This document shows positions 25,212 to 36,307 of a DNA stretch of 64,000 bases, one piece after another; the first letter of the stretch is position 1; every line of letters starts with the position of its first letter. The stretch is from Xylogone sp. PMI_703 (taxonomy: Eukaryota; Ascomycota; Leotiomycetes): the NCBI GenBank assembly GCA_021399445.1, contig JAJTUQ010000005.1:558001-622000 (forward strand). Direction: 5' to 3'. The translations under genes and the position numbers were made by a program. The notes beneath the pieces were generated by a model that made no database searches, was not told where the DNA came from, and worked only from the letters and a program-made list of their open reading frames with translations.

Positions 25212-28130
25212 GAAGATATGTGCTATATTTTTGATGTCTGAAGGCAACAACGTTCCGACTTGTATATGAAATTTTCTTTACTTTTACTTATGTATCCTTG
25301 TTTGCTGCTGGACTCTGCGGATCCGTGTCATTTTTACGGCGGTATTCTTTCTTGTCACCCATCCTATGTAGTTGCCACGATTTCGATGTCATGTATTAGC
25401 GTGCAAAAACGAGTCAGGATCTGATTGGCTTCTTTGCATCTTCATTTTTAAGCCTGAGTCAGAGCCTTGAATTGCTGAATCGCCAGAATACTGAATTCGG
25501 CCGTTGTCATATCCATTTTTACGTTTACGGTGCGGCATTACTGGGCGTTTTCATACCTTGATACTACACTTTTATGATTAGCCCACGTTTTTTGGGGCAG
25601 ATTTGAATATGACATATCGGTTATGAAAGAGTTTAGACACAATTTCATAAATCTGTTATATATATTCACATACATGCATGCATAAAGTCGATGCAGGGGA
25701 TATCTTGGCATTCAGGAGAGGCAGTTGAACAAGGATCTTACATTACCGCATACGCTACCTTTGGAATCACCTGGGAAGTCGATTCGCTGGACCATCCGAA
25801 CTTTTCCATTTGTCACATATTGTGCCTGTACTTATGCGGATCGGATAAAGCACCAGGATACTGTAAGTAGAAGTACAAGCGGTGGATTATGGGCCCGTAC
25901 TCCCCCCCCTGTCCTGTCCCCTGATGTGCCCGATGCCGTACAGTAGAATCAATGCTTGCCTCAGCATAGTACGCTACAATTACGATAGTAACCATTTACA
26001 GACAATGCACAAGTACGCACGTGTCTCCCGTGGTACTTTGAAAACAGATTTCAGGGAAGAGGGTCTGAGTCTGAACAATAGTTTCCTGCGGCCGCAATCC
26101 GTAAGCTTTTCATATGCTTGTCCTTGTTAGCCCGGTGCCCTGTTCTCATTTTTCGGTGCCTTTTACTGTAGGCCTAAGATGCTCCCAGCACGGTACCGTA
26201 GTTCTTTATTTACTCACATTTCAGGAGTCCAAGGTGGTTTCGAAAATGCATTCACGATATATACGATAGTTAAGTAGCAGTTCCAAGCCCCATATACGAA
26301 GCTATGTAGAGATTCCATTTTCACAATTGGAAAATCCTTCTTATCTTAGTGACGGCTGCTACAATGTAGTCAATCTTGGGGTTACACTCGCGTTAAACAT
26401 CGCTTGGTTGGGTGAAAGGGCCCTTTCCCGGATGTGGAGACATCTTGGCTGAGGTGAGACTCGGTAGGACTGTTGATTTGTGATACCGTACGCGTACCCG
26501 GCATTCGGTACCTTTTTATCTGATTGCTTACTATATGGAATCTACGGAGTGCACGGGACATCTTGGATGAACCCCTTTCTGAAGCTTGGGTCAGTAGTGG
26601 AGAGCGAAAGAGTGGAGTTGGAATTGGTTTTGGATTAATGATTAATAAGGGACTATGATATTGAGGTATGGCACGTTATATAAATGCTGTACCAGTAGGG
26701 GGTTGACAGAACGCCGACTTTTAACACTCGGTTTTGTTGTGTGTATTGGGCTTTGACCGCTTTCGATGGCGCAGCGAAGGCCATCGTTCAATCTCTTTGA
26801 AATATTTAGCTGTTATGGTGAAATACTCTCCATTTTGGCATAGTATTGAATAAACAATTCAATACAATAACTAGAGGATTGAAACGTTGCAGATACAGTC
26901 GCCGCTGGAGGAAATCTCATGTTCTCGACATCTCTTCAGATCTAATTGGTTCGGATAATACAGAGCTCTATGTGTATAATTTAAAGAAATAGAGTTGTAA
27001 TAGGAGGCAATAGGCTATAGACAACGTCACTTAATTCATTCCATAGCCGTAATATAATGATTATATCTCCTACTTGACGCAGGACATTCCATGAGGGGGT
27101 TATGGAAATGAAATCAAACACGGCTGTCAAAATTTTGGTTATTACTGTGCCTGAAATCTTTACTTCGATCCATTTTAAAACTGCTCATTTATTTTTTCTT
27201 CAAGACCGGATACTCTTCCCTATGAAAGTAATAAGCGGAAAAGGTAGTAGTAGACCTATATTAGGGAAGTATATTTACAGAATAATATTAGACCTTATTA
27301 TCAGAAGCTATAGAAAGACTCTAGATCGGACCTCGGCTGTGTCTCAAGGCTGGTTGTTATTGGCAGAGTCACTTGTTGCAGATGCCTGTTTGTAGCACGT
27401 TGCTTGATTATAATTATATCGAACATATCAATTCTATTTGTGGAGATAAGCCCCGCATTTGCATATCGCAATGTAGTGTAACCATCATGCTCTTTGTGCA
27501 ACTATTTCTCCTCTCCTTTACTGAACTCTGCATTATGGGTGGCTCCTCTAGCTCCGTGAACTGCCTTACATCTCCAGACTTTAAATAATCATACATTGAC
27601 AACATACCTTCATTATAGACTTAGAGAGCATGTATTATATAATAGATAAGTCATATAATTTTATATCAGTATGCAACCTCACTAACGTTGATTAGTCAAT
27701 TACATCAACTTACCGAAATGGTTTATTGATGAAATTTATTATAAAGTATCTCCTCTGTGACTCCTACATGAGAAATAGTTCTCTATCTTTCCAAAAGACA
27801 TGAATCCAGATCTCAGTAAATATACGCCTTATAGCAAGTCTCATTATTTGCATATATACTTTAATACCCTTACGATTCCTCATCGATACAAAGCAAAGAG
27901 TATATCTCCGGTAACACCGAACCCTTGAAATTAATTCGGAATTACCTCATTGTGGCACAGGCTCTGCCGAGCTTTATTTATTTAAACCCTAAATATGGAA
28001 TCTAAGATGTTTTTTTGTTCTCTTAAGCAGAATAATGATTTGAAAAGTCCTTGGCGTTGAGGAATATCTGCCTATCGATCTGTAGAAGCTTTTCCTCGAA
28101 ACATCACACACAAAAAGAACGTGAGACATT
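25212..28130. other. Intergenic region, AT-rich
   Basis: 2.9 kb with no supportable gene. It includes an ATGCATGCAT-type palindrome at about 25673-25682, a GTACGCGTAC palindrome at about 26487-26496, and a long AT-rich stretch from about 26900 to 28000. An open frame at 27102-27395 has no ATG context or motif worth calling. Confidence 0.4.
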
Positions 28131-28957
28131 ATGGCATCTAACAAGACTATTGTCCTTATCACTGGTAAGTGTTGCAATAATTTATATTTGCCGTTAATGA
28201 CCTGACTGATCCACCAGGTGCCAATGGTGGCATTGGCTACGAAACTGTCATTGCGCTCGCTCAAGAGTCTCCTGATTTCCATGTCCTTCTTGGCAGCCGA
28301 TCCTTGGAAAAAGGTCAAAAAGCACTTGATGAAATTAACTCATCGCATGGTAGCTCCCTCAAAGGGAGTGTCTCACTCCTGCAAATTGACATAACAAACC
28401 AAGCGTCCATCCTTGCCGCGAAGGAGGAAGTCGAGAACAAGTATGGCAAACTTGACGTACTGGTTAACAATGCAGGCGTTATCGTCACCAGAGACACAGA
28501 TTTACTGACTAAGTTGCGTGAAACATTTGAAACTAATACTTTTGGTCCTGCTGTGGTCACGGAAGTGTTCGAACCACTACTGAAGAAGTCTCCCAGTCCA
28601 CGGCTTATCCACGTTTCATCAGAGCAAGGTTCCATTACCTTAAGACTGGACCCAACTTTCAAGTATTATCAACTACGTGGCGACCATTATCGAATGAGTA
28701 AGGCAGCATTAAACATGCTGGCAGCATGCCATAGGTTTGGATTTGCTGAATGGGGCTGCAAGGTCTGCGCCTTCAATCCAGGGTACATGGTGACCAACTT
28801 GACTGGAGAGGCGGGTCGTGCTATGCGTTCTAAGACTGGCGCTCGGGATCCAAAGGTTGCGGCCATAGCTCTCGTAGATGTTATTACTGGAAAGAGGGAT
28901 GATGATGTTGAGAAATCTGGCATTGTTGATCTTGATGGAGGTGTGCTACCGTGGTAA
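28131..28957 (+). CDS. Short-chain dehydrogenase/reductase (carbonyl-reductase-like)
   Basis: 257-aa SDR, exons 28131-28164 and 28218-28957 (intron 53 nt, GTAAGT...CCAG). The intron splits the cofactor motif: residues 11-18 read TGANGGIG only after splicing. Other motifs are DI (about 68), NNAG (about 95), a serine in HVSSEQG and YRMSK (catalytic Tyr and Lys). An Arg-containing GSRS after the second strand suggests NADPH. The layout matches the fungal carbonyl-reductase-like group that acts on small ketones or aldehydes. It stands alone, far from the polyketide cluster, so no pathway can be named. Confidence 0.85.
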
Positions 28958-31350
28958 ATGCATCTTTGCGGTTGTGGCTGTGAATGATGTAGGTTCATAG
29001 GGAGTATACGCTCTGCTAGTTTTGCCATCATTCGTTATTTACCGTCAACTTGTTATTGTTCCAAGACTGCATGGTTGGATCGCAACATTATAGCGTTTCT
29101 GCTCCCGTCTGTAGCTCAATCTAGCCCTTTGTAAATGAGCTAGCAAGTAGAATAACCACTCACTGTCAAAAACTTGTGGCATTAAAGCAAAGCCTGCAAG
29201 CGTACAAGTAATAACCTGAGAAATGGGAGTTGATAACTTAAAGACTCAAGCTTGATACTTCACCAAAGAGGAGTCCCGAGTGAATTGTATTTAAAAATAC
29301 TGTACTTCTTTTTTCAGATAAGTTTATCAGTGGTTCGTATTGATCATACGATTGAGCTGCTATTCTTAAACAACTAACTACATAGAGCAACTTAGAATTG
29401 GTTTTGTCACCTTGTGTCTACCGTAATTTTTACCCGTGCACACTTAAGAAAGATTTCAAAAGACTAGTTCCATTTAAATTTTGCTTTCAAAGCAATACTA
29501 GGCCATTTATTCTTTACCACGTAAGGTGTTCATTCACTAACATGGATTTCTGTAGTAATAGTGGCGCTAAAGGAAAAGGTTGGTCATGTCTCACTGACGA
29601 GTAGAAGAGTGAGTTAGCCGAATCTTACTTTCATATCGTATCTATCTTAGACGTAACGTAACCCAATGAGATCTTGGATATGAAGGTCGAAATAATAATC
29701 TTCCGGGATTCAAAAATAGGTTGACTAATACTGGCTTCGCCGTCAACACCGGCCCGACTTAGCGTTAAATAATGGTTGAGGTTAGGTTCTCAGGAGCTTG
29801 TTAACCTAGCTTGTGCCCGTGGTTGGTTCGTAAAGCTCACTGCGTTGATGAATGGCTGATGCTTATGTGCATGATGAGAACAAAACTTAATACGAAAGAA
29901 CAGATGTAGGAGCTTATTTAATTTGAGCGGGTGGAGAAGGGCTACCCCTAAAGAGCTCGGTATCTCTGGCTCGAAATTGACTCTGAGTGTACGGTATTGG
30001 CTCAACCCAGACATGAGCCGAAAAGATGGTGTCAGCATCAGAGTCGGAGCGATGATTCAAACTTTTTATTAGCATTAGCGTATCCTAGGCGTAAATAGCA
30101 AAGATACGCAATGGGCAGAAACTTCATGCCAGGATCTATCCCAGACTCCATAGTATGGCACCCCCTACGAGTGCCTGTGCTAGTTTGTTTGCTTACTAGT
30201 GGCATATAGCACTTATTTCCTAGGTTCTCTTGGGCCGGATGATGGAGCTTGCACTGTTTACAAGTCTTTCTCGAGCATATATGGCTGCTTATCTCGACAT
30301 TTCCTACTAACATTCGTTCAAGTGATGCCGCATGCACTGAGCCAATCTCTGGTCTAGAAGGTATCACAAATCCCGGAAATGCAAATCTTCCACCTGCTAA
30401 TATCGGGAGCTACCTGTGTACCAACTAGCCCTTGGTTCGGTAGGATCTGGAACGGTATGATCTACCTTGTTATTAGTGTGCTGTTCTGGTAAAGCCAATA
30501 CTTTGGCATTGATATTTATGTGTACTGAGTCTAACTGGGAACGGACTTGTTCTAACTTGAATTGGAACAGCTGAGCTTGCCAACCTTTGTCGAGTACTTT
30601 GTAAGTGGAAATTCTACATTTAGCTATTGTTAGATGCTTCTTTACGTACCAATTCGCGAAAGTAAAAATGCGATCAAGGTAATAGGCCCTAACCATAGGA
30701 ACTGCTACTATTCTACTTACTTACCAACACATCTGATTCCCGCGACTCTCAACTAACATGAGTGATCATTGTAGTGGCATATCTTGTGTAAATATTGTTT
30801 CTGGTACCAGTCCTATCAACAATCCGGGATCAGACACTTCAAACTATAGCAATGCTGGAAGTTTCATGTGCATATAGTGCACTGAGGGAAGTTCTCAGGA
30901 TATATTAGCGACGCTGACCTGCATTTCGACAACTCTTTGTAGCTTATCAATGTAAGGGTAGCTCTTGTGTATGTTTTGCTCTGTAAACAATCTATCTCTA
31001 TAGGTAAACATAAGTATACAAAATGTGTTTAGATATCACATAAATCTGTATCTCATCCTAATTGGTAATTCAACATCAAAATGACAAAGTCCGATAACTA
31101 TATTTAATTCTAAATTTGAGTCCGAATCTAACCACAGCAACTACTAACATTGAATCAAGAGAAAAAGAGCTAGAATACAGCCTAATCAAGCATGTATAAA
31201 CTGATGTGGTCCCCCTCACATTGTCACTTGTGGTGATAATTAAAGCAAATATGCCATAGGTGAATTGCTGCTGAGTTCGTGCCATCTCCTCTTTGAGTGA
31301 GTAATCAATTTTGTATAATCGTTCAATCAATAAACCTTCTATTCACTGCT
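28958..31350. other. Intergenic region with degraded frames
   Basis: 2.4 kb. Minus-strand frames at 29790-30038, 30038-30367 and 30397-30696 lie end to end, and one has a small cysteine pattern (CSRKTCKQCK), but none starts with a good ATG in a spliceable series and no family is recognisable. They may be remnants of one old gene or element. Confidence 0.3.
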
Positions 31351-34300
31351 CTAGTTGACAACAAACAGTGATGAAGTATCGTGGGTTTCATCTATTTCAT
31401 CTGAAGGCTGCCCAGCGTTGCTGCTATTGGAAAGTGACTTGTATTCAAAACCAGCTTCTTTTATTATCTCGTTTGCGTGTGTCTCGTTTGCGTGTGCACA
31501 CTGTGTAGCCTTGCTTAACTCAAGCCGTTGATTGTCCCGAGATCGCATCCCAGGTCGCTTCGAGACTCGTGGGAGCGGTAGTTTATGCTTCCTTTGGCCA
31601 AAAATAACCGCTCCCCGTTCTACTAGTAGCACTGGGCGGCTTTTGCTAAAGTTGAAGTGAGACTTCTGGACTATCTGTTGCAGGCGGTCACATTTGCAGA
31701 GAATATTGGCGATGCTGGGGCACGGCTCAAATACTGTCTCACTTCGGTGCCATTGAAGGTGTGTTGATGTTAGGTACTTCTTACTCTGACGAGATCCAGC
31801 TTCCTCAAAAAACTTTTCAAGGATCGAAACACCAGCTGCAAGGTAGTCCTTCTTTTCGGGAACGCGTTCCCATTGGTGACAGAGACCAGAAGTCTCACCT
31901 TTGGTTGGTCTGATTATGTCGCCGAATCCGCTTCCAAATAGAATGATTGTATCAGTGTCTCGAGCAAAGTCAACCCAGCCTCCGTTACTCTTCTGGATAT
32001 GTGTTTCCTTTAACCGTATTGGTGATCTCTCACTAACCAAGTCCATATATTCCCAGCCTCTGAGAGTTGGCCCTGGTGTTCCTCTCAGAACAGGCGTTTC
32101 TGTTGATGCCATCTTTATACCTTTATCCATCACACTTTCCAGTAAAGACCATATATTAAGCACTAGATCCCTAAAGTATAAGTCTCCCATTCCTGGCCCA
32201 TAGCTACCTATTTTTGTTGCGAAATTATCGAACAGCATCAGTTCCGCGCCGAATCGTACATCTAGTGTCGAATCTGTAGCCATGAACTCTACTGGTTTTC
32301 CATCAACCAAAAACTTCTCGCGAAAATTTCGAGTTTGTGTCATATGGGCAATGACTGCAGATGATGGCACAAGCCAGCCTCTTTTCTCGGAAGTGTCATA
32401 GAGAATAACAGGAGTCCTAGAGGCATGCCCTACTATCCTCTCATATGACCCTTGCCGAGAGATATGTAGTTTTCCGTCCTTGAGTCCGGGTGAGAAGTTA
32501 ATTTCCCCTGCAATGATATTCTGGAATCCAATACTTCCGCCCTTGAAAGAAATGGAGCTTCTAGGCTCTTTGGTGTCTGACCAGTCAATATTATTATATT
32601 CTGTATCGGAAGTCCCAAGGTGAGTTGTGGTAGGGCCCCACCATCCAAGAAATGCCCGTGTGATAGTCAGTGATTTTTGATCCACTTCATCGATCAAAGC
32701 TCGCTCTGTATACTGGTTAACTGCCGAATACGGCATTCGAGAGTCATCTTCGTTATGTATGAAGTGCCATTGTATACAATCGCCTTTTCGCATAAGAGGG
32801 AGGAACATGCATGAAAATCCTTTCAGTACGATACCTCCATCGAACTCGATCGCCTGGCTTGCCCCTCCAAGAGCCGCCATCATACTAATGGGAATTTCCA
32901 GCCCTGTTCCGAATTGCCGCTCGTCTATAGGGAAGTTATAAGCAATTACAGGGTTGAGAAATAGTGAATGCCAACAGCTACTCTCCTCATCGGCTAGTGG
33001 CACAACTGAAAATTTCATCTCGAATCTGGTGTCGTCATAAAAGTCTGCAGGTTGGTATAACATCTGACATTCTGAGCGTCCTGGTGAAGTGTGGGGTGAG
33101 GTCTGAAATACAGATCCAAGCCACGCAAGTTGTTGAGCAATCTCTACAATGTCACTATCCAGTGCTCTACTGATCCACACTATTGAATAGACTTCTATCG
33201 TAATGCTAACCTTCAAATCGTCTGCTTGCAATTAGCATATTTATAGAAATTACAGTGAGAATAACGCTGCCAGATTTAGCTCAATTCATGAACTGCGCTT
33301 TTTAAGAGATAGCACGCGAGTTAGGAGTACCGTATTCTCCACTTGGAAGATGTAGAGCTAGTAGAGCTAGGAAATATATTGAACTTATTATACGGAACTA
33401 AGATGGAAAATGGACTTGCCTTCTGGAGAAACCTCAAGAGTAGATCCTTCGCTGTCTAATTCCTGTTGCAAAGCTTTCAGAAGTACAGGACTGGATTTCG
33501 GCCAGTGTCGATTAAGATAATCCCGAACCGTCGTAGCTTGCGTATTCTGCGCTGATCCAGTCAACGCAATCACCGAACCAATGCTTGGTCTCTGAGCTTT
33601 GCTGAACTGGAGCTTCATAAATTCCTTAATATCACAATAAACATAAAAGACTGCAGATACCATATTCCCTTCGGAGAGATCTCCTGGAGCTGAGTTTGCT
33701 ACGTTCCTATTCTCTTGTCTTCTCTGTGGATAGCGTCCTGGAGCATGGAATTGGGCACGGAGGTAGAGCAACACAAAAAGGCGAATGTCTTCGACGTCTC
33801 GTATACGAAGCTCTTGAGCTTGTGACACGTTCTCATAGTTTATTCCTACTTCGCTGGGGGTTCCTTCAAGAACCTTTTCCACTGTCTCCCTAGATTCCCA
33901 GTAGTCGTCTTTGACAGGCTGTCCGTTGAAGATAATCTTACTGCCAAACTGCCGGAATACAGACTTTGCACTGACAATAGCAAGCGGCTTTTGAAGATCC
34001 GAGGGACTTAACCCGCGTATGAGCTGACATAGGATCAAATCCTCCTTCTCTGCTTCTGTTGCCATTATTTTGCGTAATGACCTGTTTTCTCTAAACATTG
34101 TATCTAGGTCTTGGTAACCTAGAATACTGGAGCATTGGGTAGCCAGCATAAAGAGATTGCCATCTCTAGAGCGAAGAGGGAATGTCTGACATCTGTACAC
34201 TCGCCCATCCAGAAGGTAACCTAATGGGGTAACTTTTGCTTCCCCAGCTTGGTCATATTCCTGAGATAGACGTTCATCATCCTCTATTTTTGATCCATTT

Positions 34301-34846
34301 AACGGGCCAGCTTTTTGTCTCCTCCTGATGGGCCTCTTATACACTCTTGCACCACCATAATGAATCCCTGGAGATTCGGCCCCTACGATCCGTGGTGATT
34401 CGATCCCTGCGATCCCTGGTAACTCGATGCTTGGTAACTCGATGCTTGGTAATTCGATGCTTGGTAATTCGATTCCTGGTGATTCTGACCCTGATAGTGA
34501 TTCTAAATCGGAAACCTCCTCCCAATCAATTGCTAAAGCTTCTGAAATTTGCGACATTTGATAACCTAAACATAGCATTACCGTAAGTGATCAGCGAAGA
34601 ATGGGTGGAATGCGTGATATAGTGTATATTCGATATACAAACAGGAGAGGACGAAGGATAAAGAATCGAGAAAGCTAATAGGGACGTACTTTGAAGCTCT
34701 CTAGTTTCAGTTGCCTTCTTTACATTTTGAGCAATATCCTTCTTCACATCTTGAGCTGTGTCCATTTTCATATATCTAGGATTGCCCTTCTCCATACCCT
34801 GAGCAAAATCTTTGAAATGGCTTCCACCCTCACCCAGATGAGCCAT
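31351..34846 (-). CDS. RSC7/Swp82-like domain fused to a large fungus-specific domain
   Basis: Proposed 1050-aa protein, exons 34690-34846, 33420-34541, 31351-33224. Residues about 160-271 match the chromatin-remodelling subunit family RSC7/Swp82 (FMLATQ, ILGYQD, FRQFGSK, VKDDYWE). A tandem IELPS repeat lies at about 75-100. From about 427 a fungus-specific region follows (EVYSIVWISR, EIAQQLAWLG, GLEIPISMM), a type I recall from unnamed fungal proteins, and the C-terminus is basic and polar. The long exon at 31351 has no ATG of its own at its 5' end. Joining it to the upstream exon by a GC-AG intron (33225-33419, donor G/GCAAGT) keeps frame and gives continuous family-like text. Without that intron the upstream frame stops at 33388. 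The first exon (ATG 34846) is the least certain; ATG 34578 or 34557 are alternatives. Probably nuclear. Confidence 0.6.
34385..34490. repeat. 15-bp coding minisatellite
   Basis: About five to six copies of a 15-bp unit (GGTAACTCGATGCTT and near variants) in tandem, encoding repeats of Ile-Glu-Leu-Pro-Ser on the minus strand within the RSC7-like gene. Outer copies have drifted more than central ones. Length is a multiple of three, so copy-number changes would keep the frame. Confidence 0.8.
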
Positions 34847-35171
34847 TGCTACACTTGCAAATATATACCCGGTCAATGGATCACAAAAGTAGAAGCTCTT
34901 GCACCTATAACTAACAAGATAAACGTTCTATCGTCCTTATAATATTCCGAATAACCTGTAATTGAAGTAGCGAATAGCCAGATTGCGTCCACTTGGTCGG
35001 TTTCACCAAGATGTCTGTCGAGATCTGCTCTGTAAATCTATCAGCGATGCTAAACGGGCGGGGAGGCTGAGAAGTAAGCGCACAGCGTACCGGAGATCAC
35101 GAAACAGGTCGCTGATACCAGAAGGACTATTGCTACCGTCTTAATCGTAATATAGGCCAAACGTCTAGAGC

Positions 35172-35403
35172 ATGTAGAAAATTTGGATGAAGAAACTGAG
35201 GGAGCCTCGCGACAAACACGTGCGTGCACCGTGTCTAGGTACAGTACCCCGGAAAGTGGCAGATCGCGGCTGAGATTACAGCTAATAACAATAGAACCGG
35301 GTGATTCGGCCCCCTTTATTGTAATGTATAAAGCGCCCTATAATTGTAATCTCTGTTTAAATCAATTCAATCAAGCAGAACCTTTATCTATGCTGAACTG
35401 ACA
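35172..35403. mobile_element. Possible solo LTR of a retrotransposon
   Basis: The segment starts TGTAGAAA, ends CTGACA, and holds a TATAAAG box at about 35328 followed by an AT-rich stretch with repeated AATC/TCAA words, the usual layout of small fungal Copia-type LTRs. I found no second copy in the window and no clear target-site duplication, so this rests on layout only. Confidence 0.25.
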
Positions 35404-35478
35404 TGTTCTTGCTAATGCGACAAAAAGATTGAGGCAGGCTGCTGTGGCTTAGCAAAGAACACAGCCATGAAACTCTGG

Positions 35479-36270
35479 CTAACCTATTTGAGAGCATGTC
35501 AAGGTTGCCCTGGGACGAAAATACGTGTGCCAACCCTCCCCTTCTTTTACGCCGGTATTCATGTTCTCAATATCTAGAATATTAGGCAATGAGATCCTAT
35601 TGACTATCCCTAATTCGTTGCTTACGGTGCCAAAGTTCGACAACCTCAGCTTGCCCCTTGGCCGTTTAGTAGCTTCGAAGAATGCAAACGTCAACATAAA
35701 ATTCGTCAATAAACGTGTAAGTCTTCATACCCTCCTCGGGGTTGTGATCTACCCAGTTTGCTGTGCTTCATTTGGGATGTAGTTCGTCGATTCTCCATAT
35801 TCTCTAGTGCTGCTGCTCATGGAGTATTTGCACTTTCTCTTACGAATGGAGTTTGTTGAAGATCCTTGGTTTTCATTGGGGGTATAGTCTGCCGAGTTGC
35901 CACGGAGGAACTTTGAGCGTTTACACAGCCCTGAGGTGGTCTAGTGTTTGTCTTGGTGCTTCCAAGCCCCTGAAGCTTTGTAGGACTGGGGGTACGCTGC
36001 ATCTAAAGATGATGCAGACGAGCTCTCCCACTTTAATCTCTCCAGGGGCTAATCTAAGGGCTAGTATTTGAGTCCTGAGATCTACTCTCAAATCATCCCA
36101 TAAATTCAACTTATACACGGAGTACCCATCGATTCCCATCAGCTTGTTATTATCGATGCCTAAAAACCAGTACCCAATCAACTGATCATCGTATATGCGC
36201 ATTATCTCGTAGGGCCACACCGAAATTTGCCAGACAGTTTCAAAAAACAAATTAGAAGTTGCTCTACTTT
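35479..36270 (-). pseudogene. Orphan coding-like fragments of unknown family
   Basis: From about 36270 to 35921 the minus strand is open with convincing protein text (an aromatic, acidic segment with GYWFLGIDN and LWDDLRVDLR). It then overlaps another frame at 35817-36002 (Thr/Pro/Gln-rich, disordered) and one at 35479-35709. No starting ATG or splice set links them well. They lie just past the stop of the F-box-like gene. Either the 3' part of a decayed gene or exons of a gene whose start I cannot find. Confidence 0.3.
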
Positions 36271-36307
36271 TTTAACGGCTGATCAAACGTCGATTATCTG
36301 TAAGGCG

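Larger units (their letters stand above)
34847..36307. other. Intergenic region with LTR-like and coding-like pieces
   Basis: Contains a possible solo LTR (35172-35403) and orphan minus-strand frames (35479-36270), both listed separately. No complete gene can be built. Minus-strand text at 34850-35040 is partly open and might hold further 5' exons of the RSC7-like gene. Confidence 0.35.
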
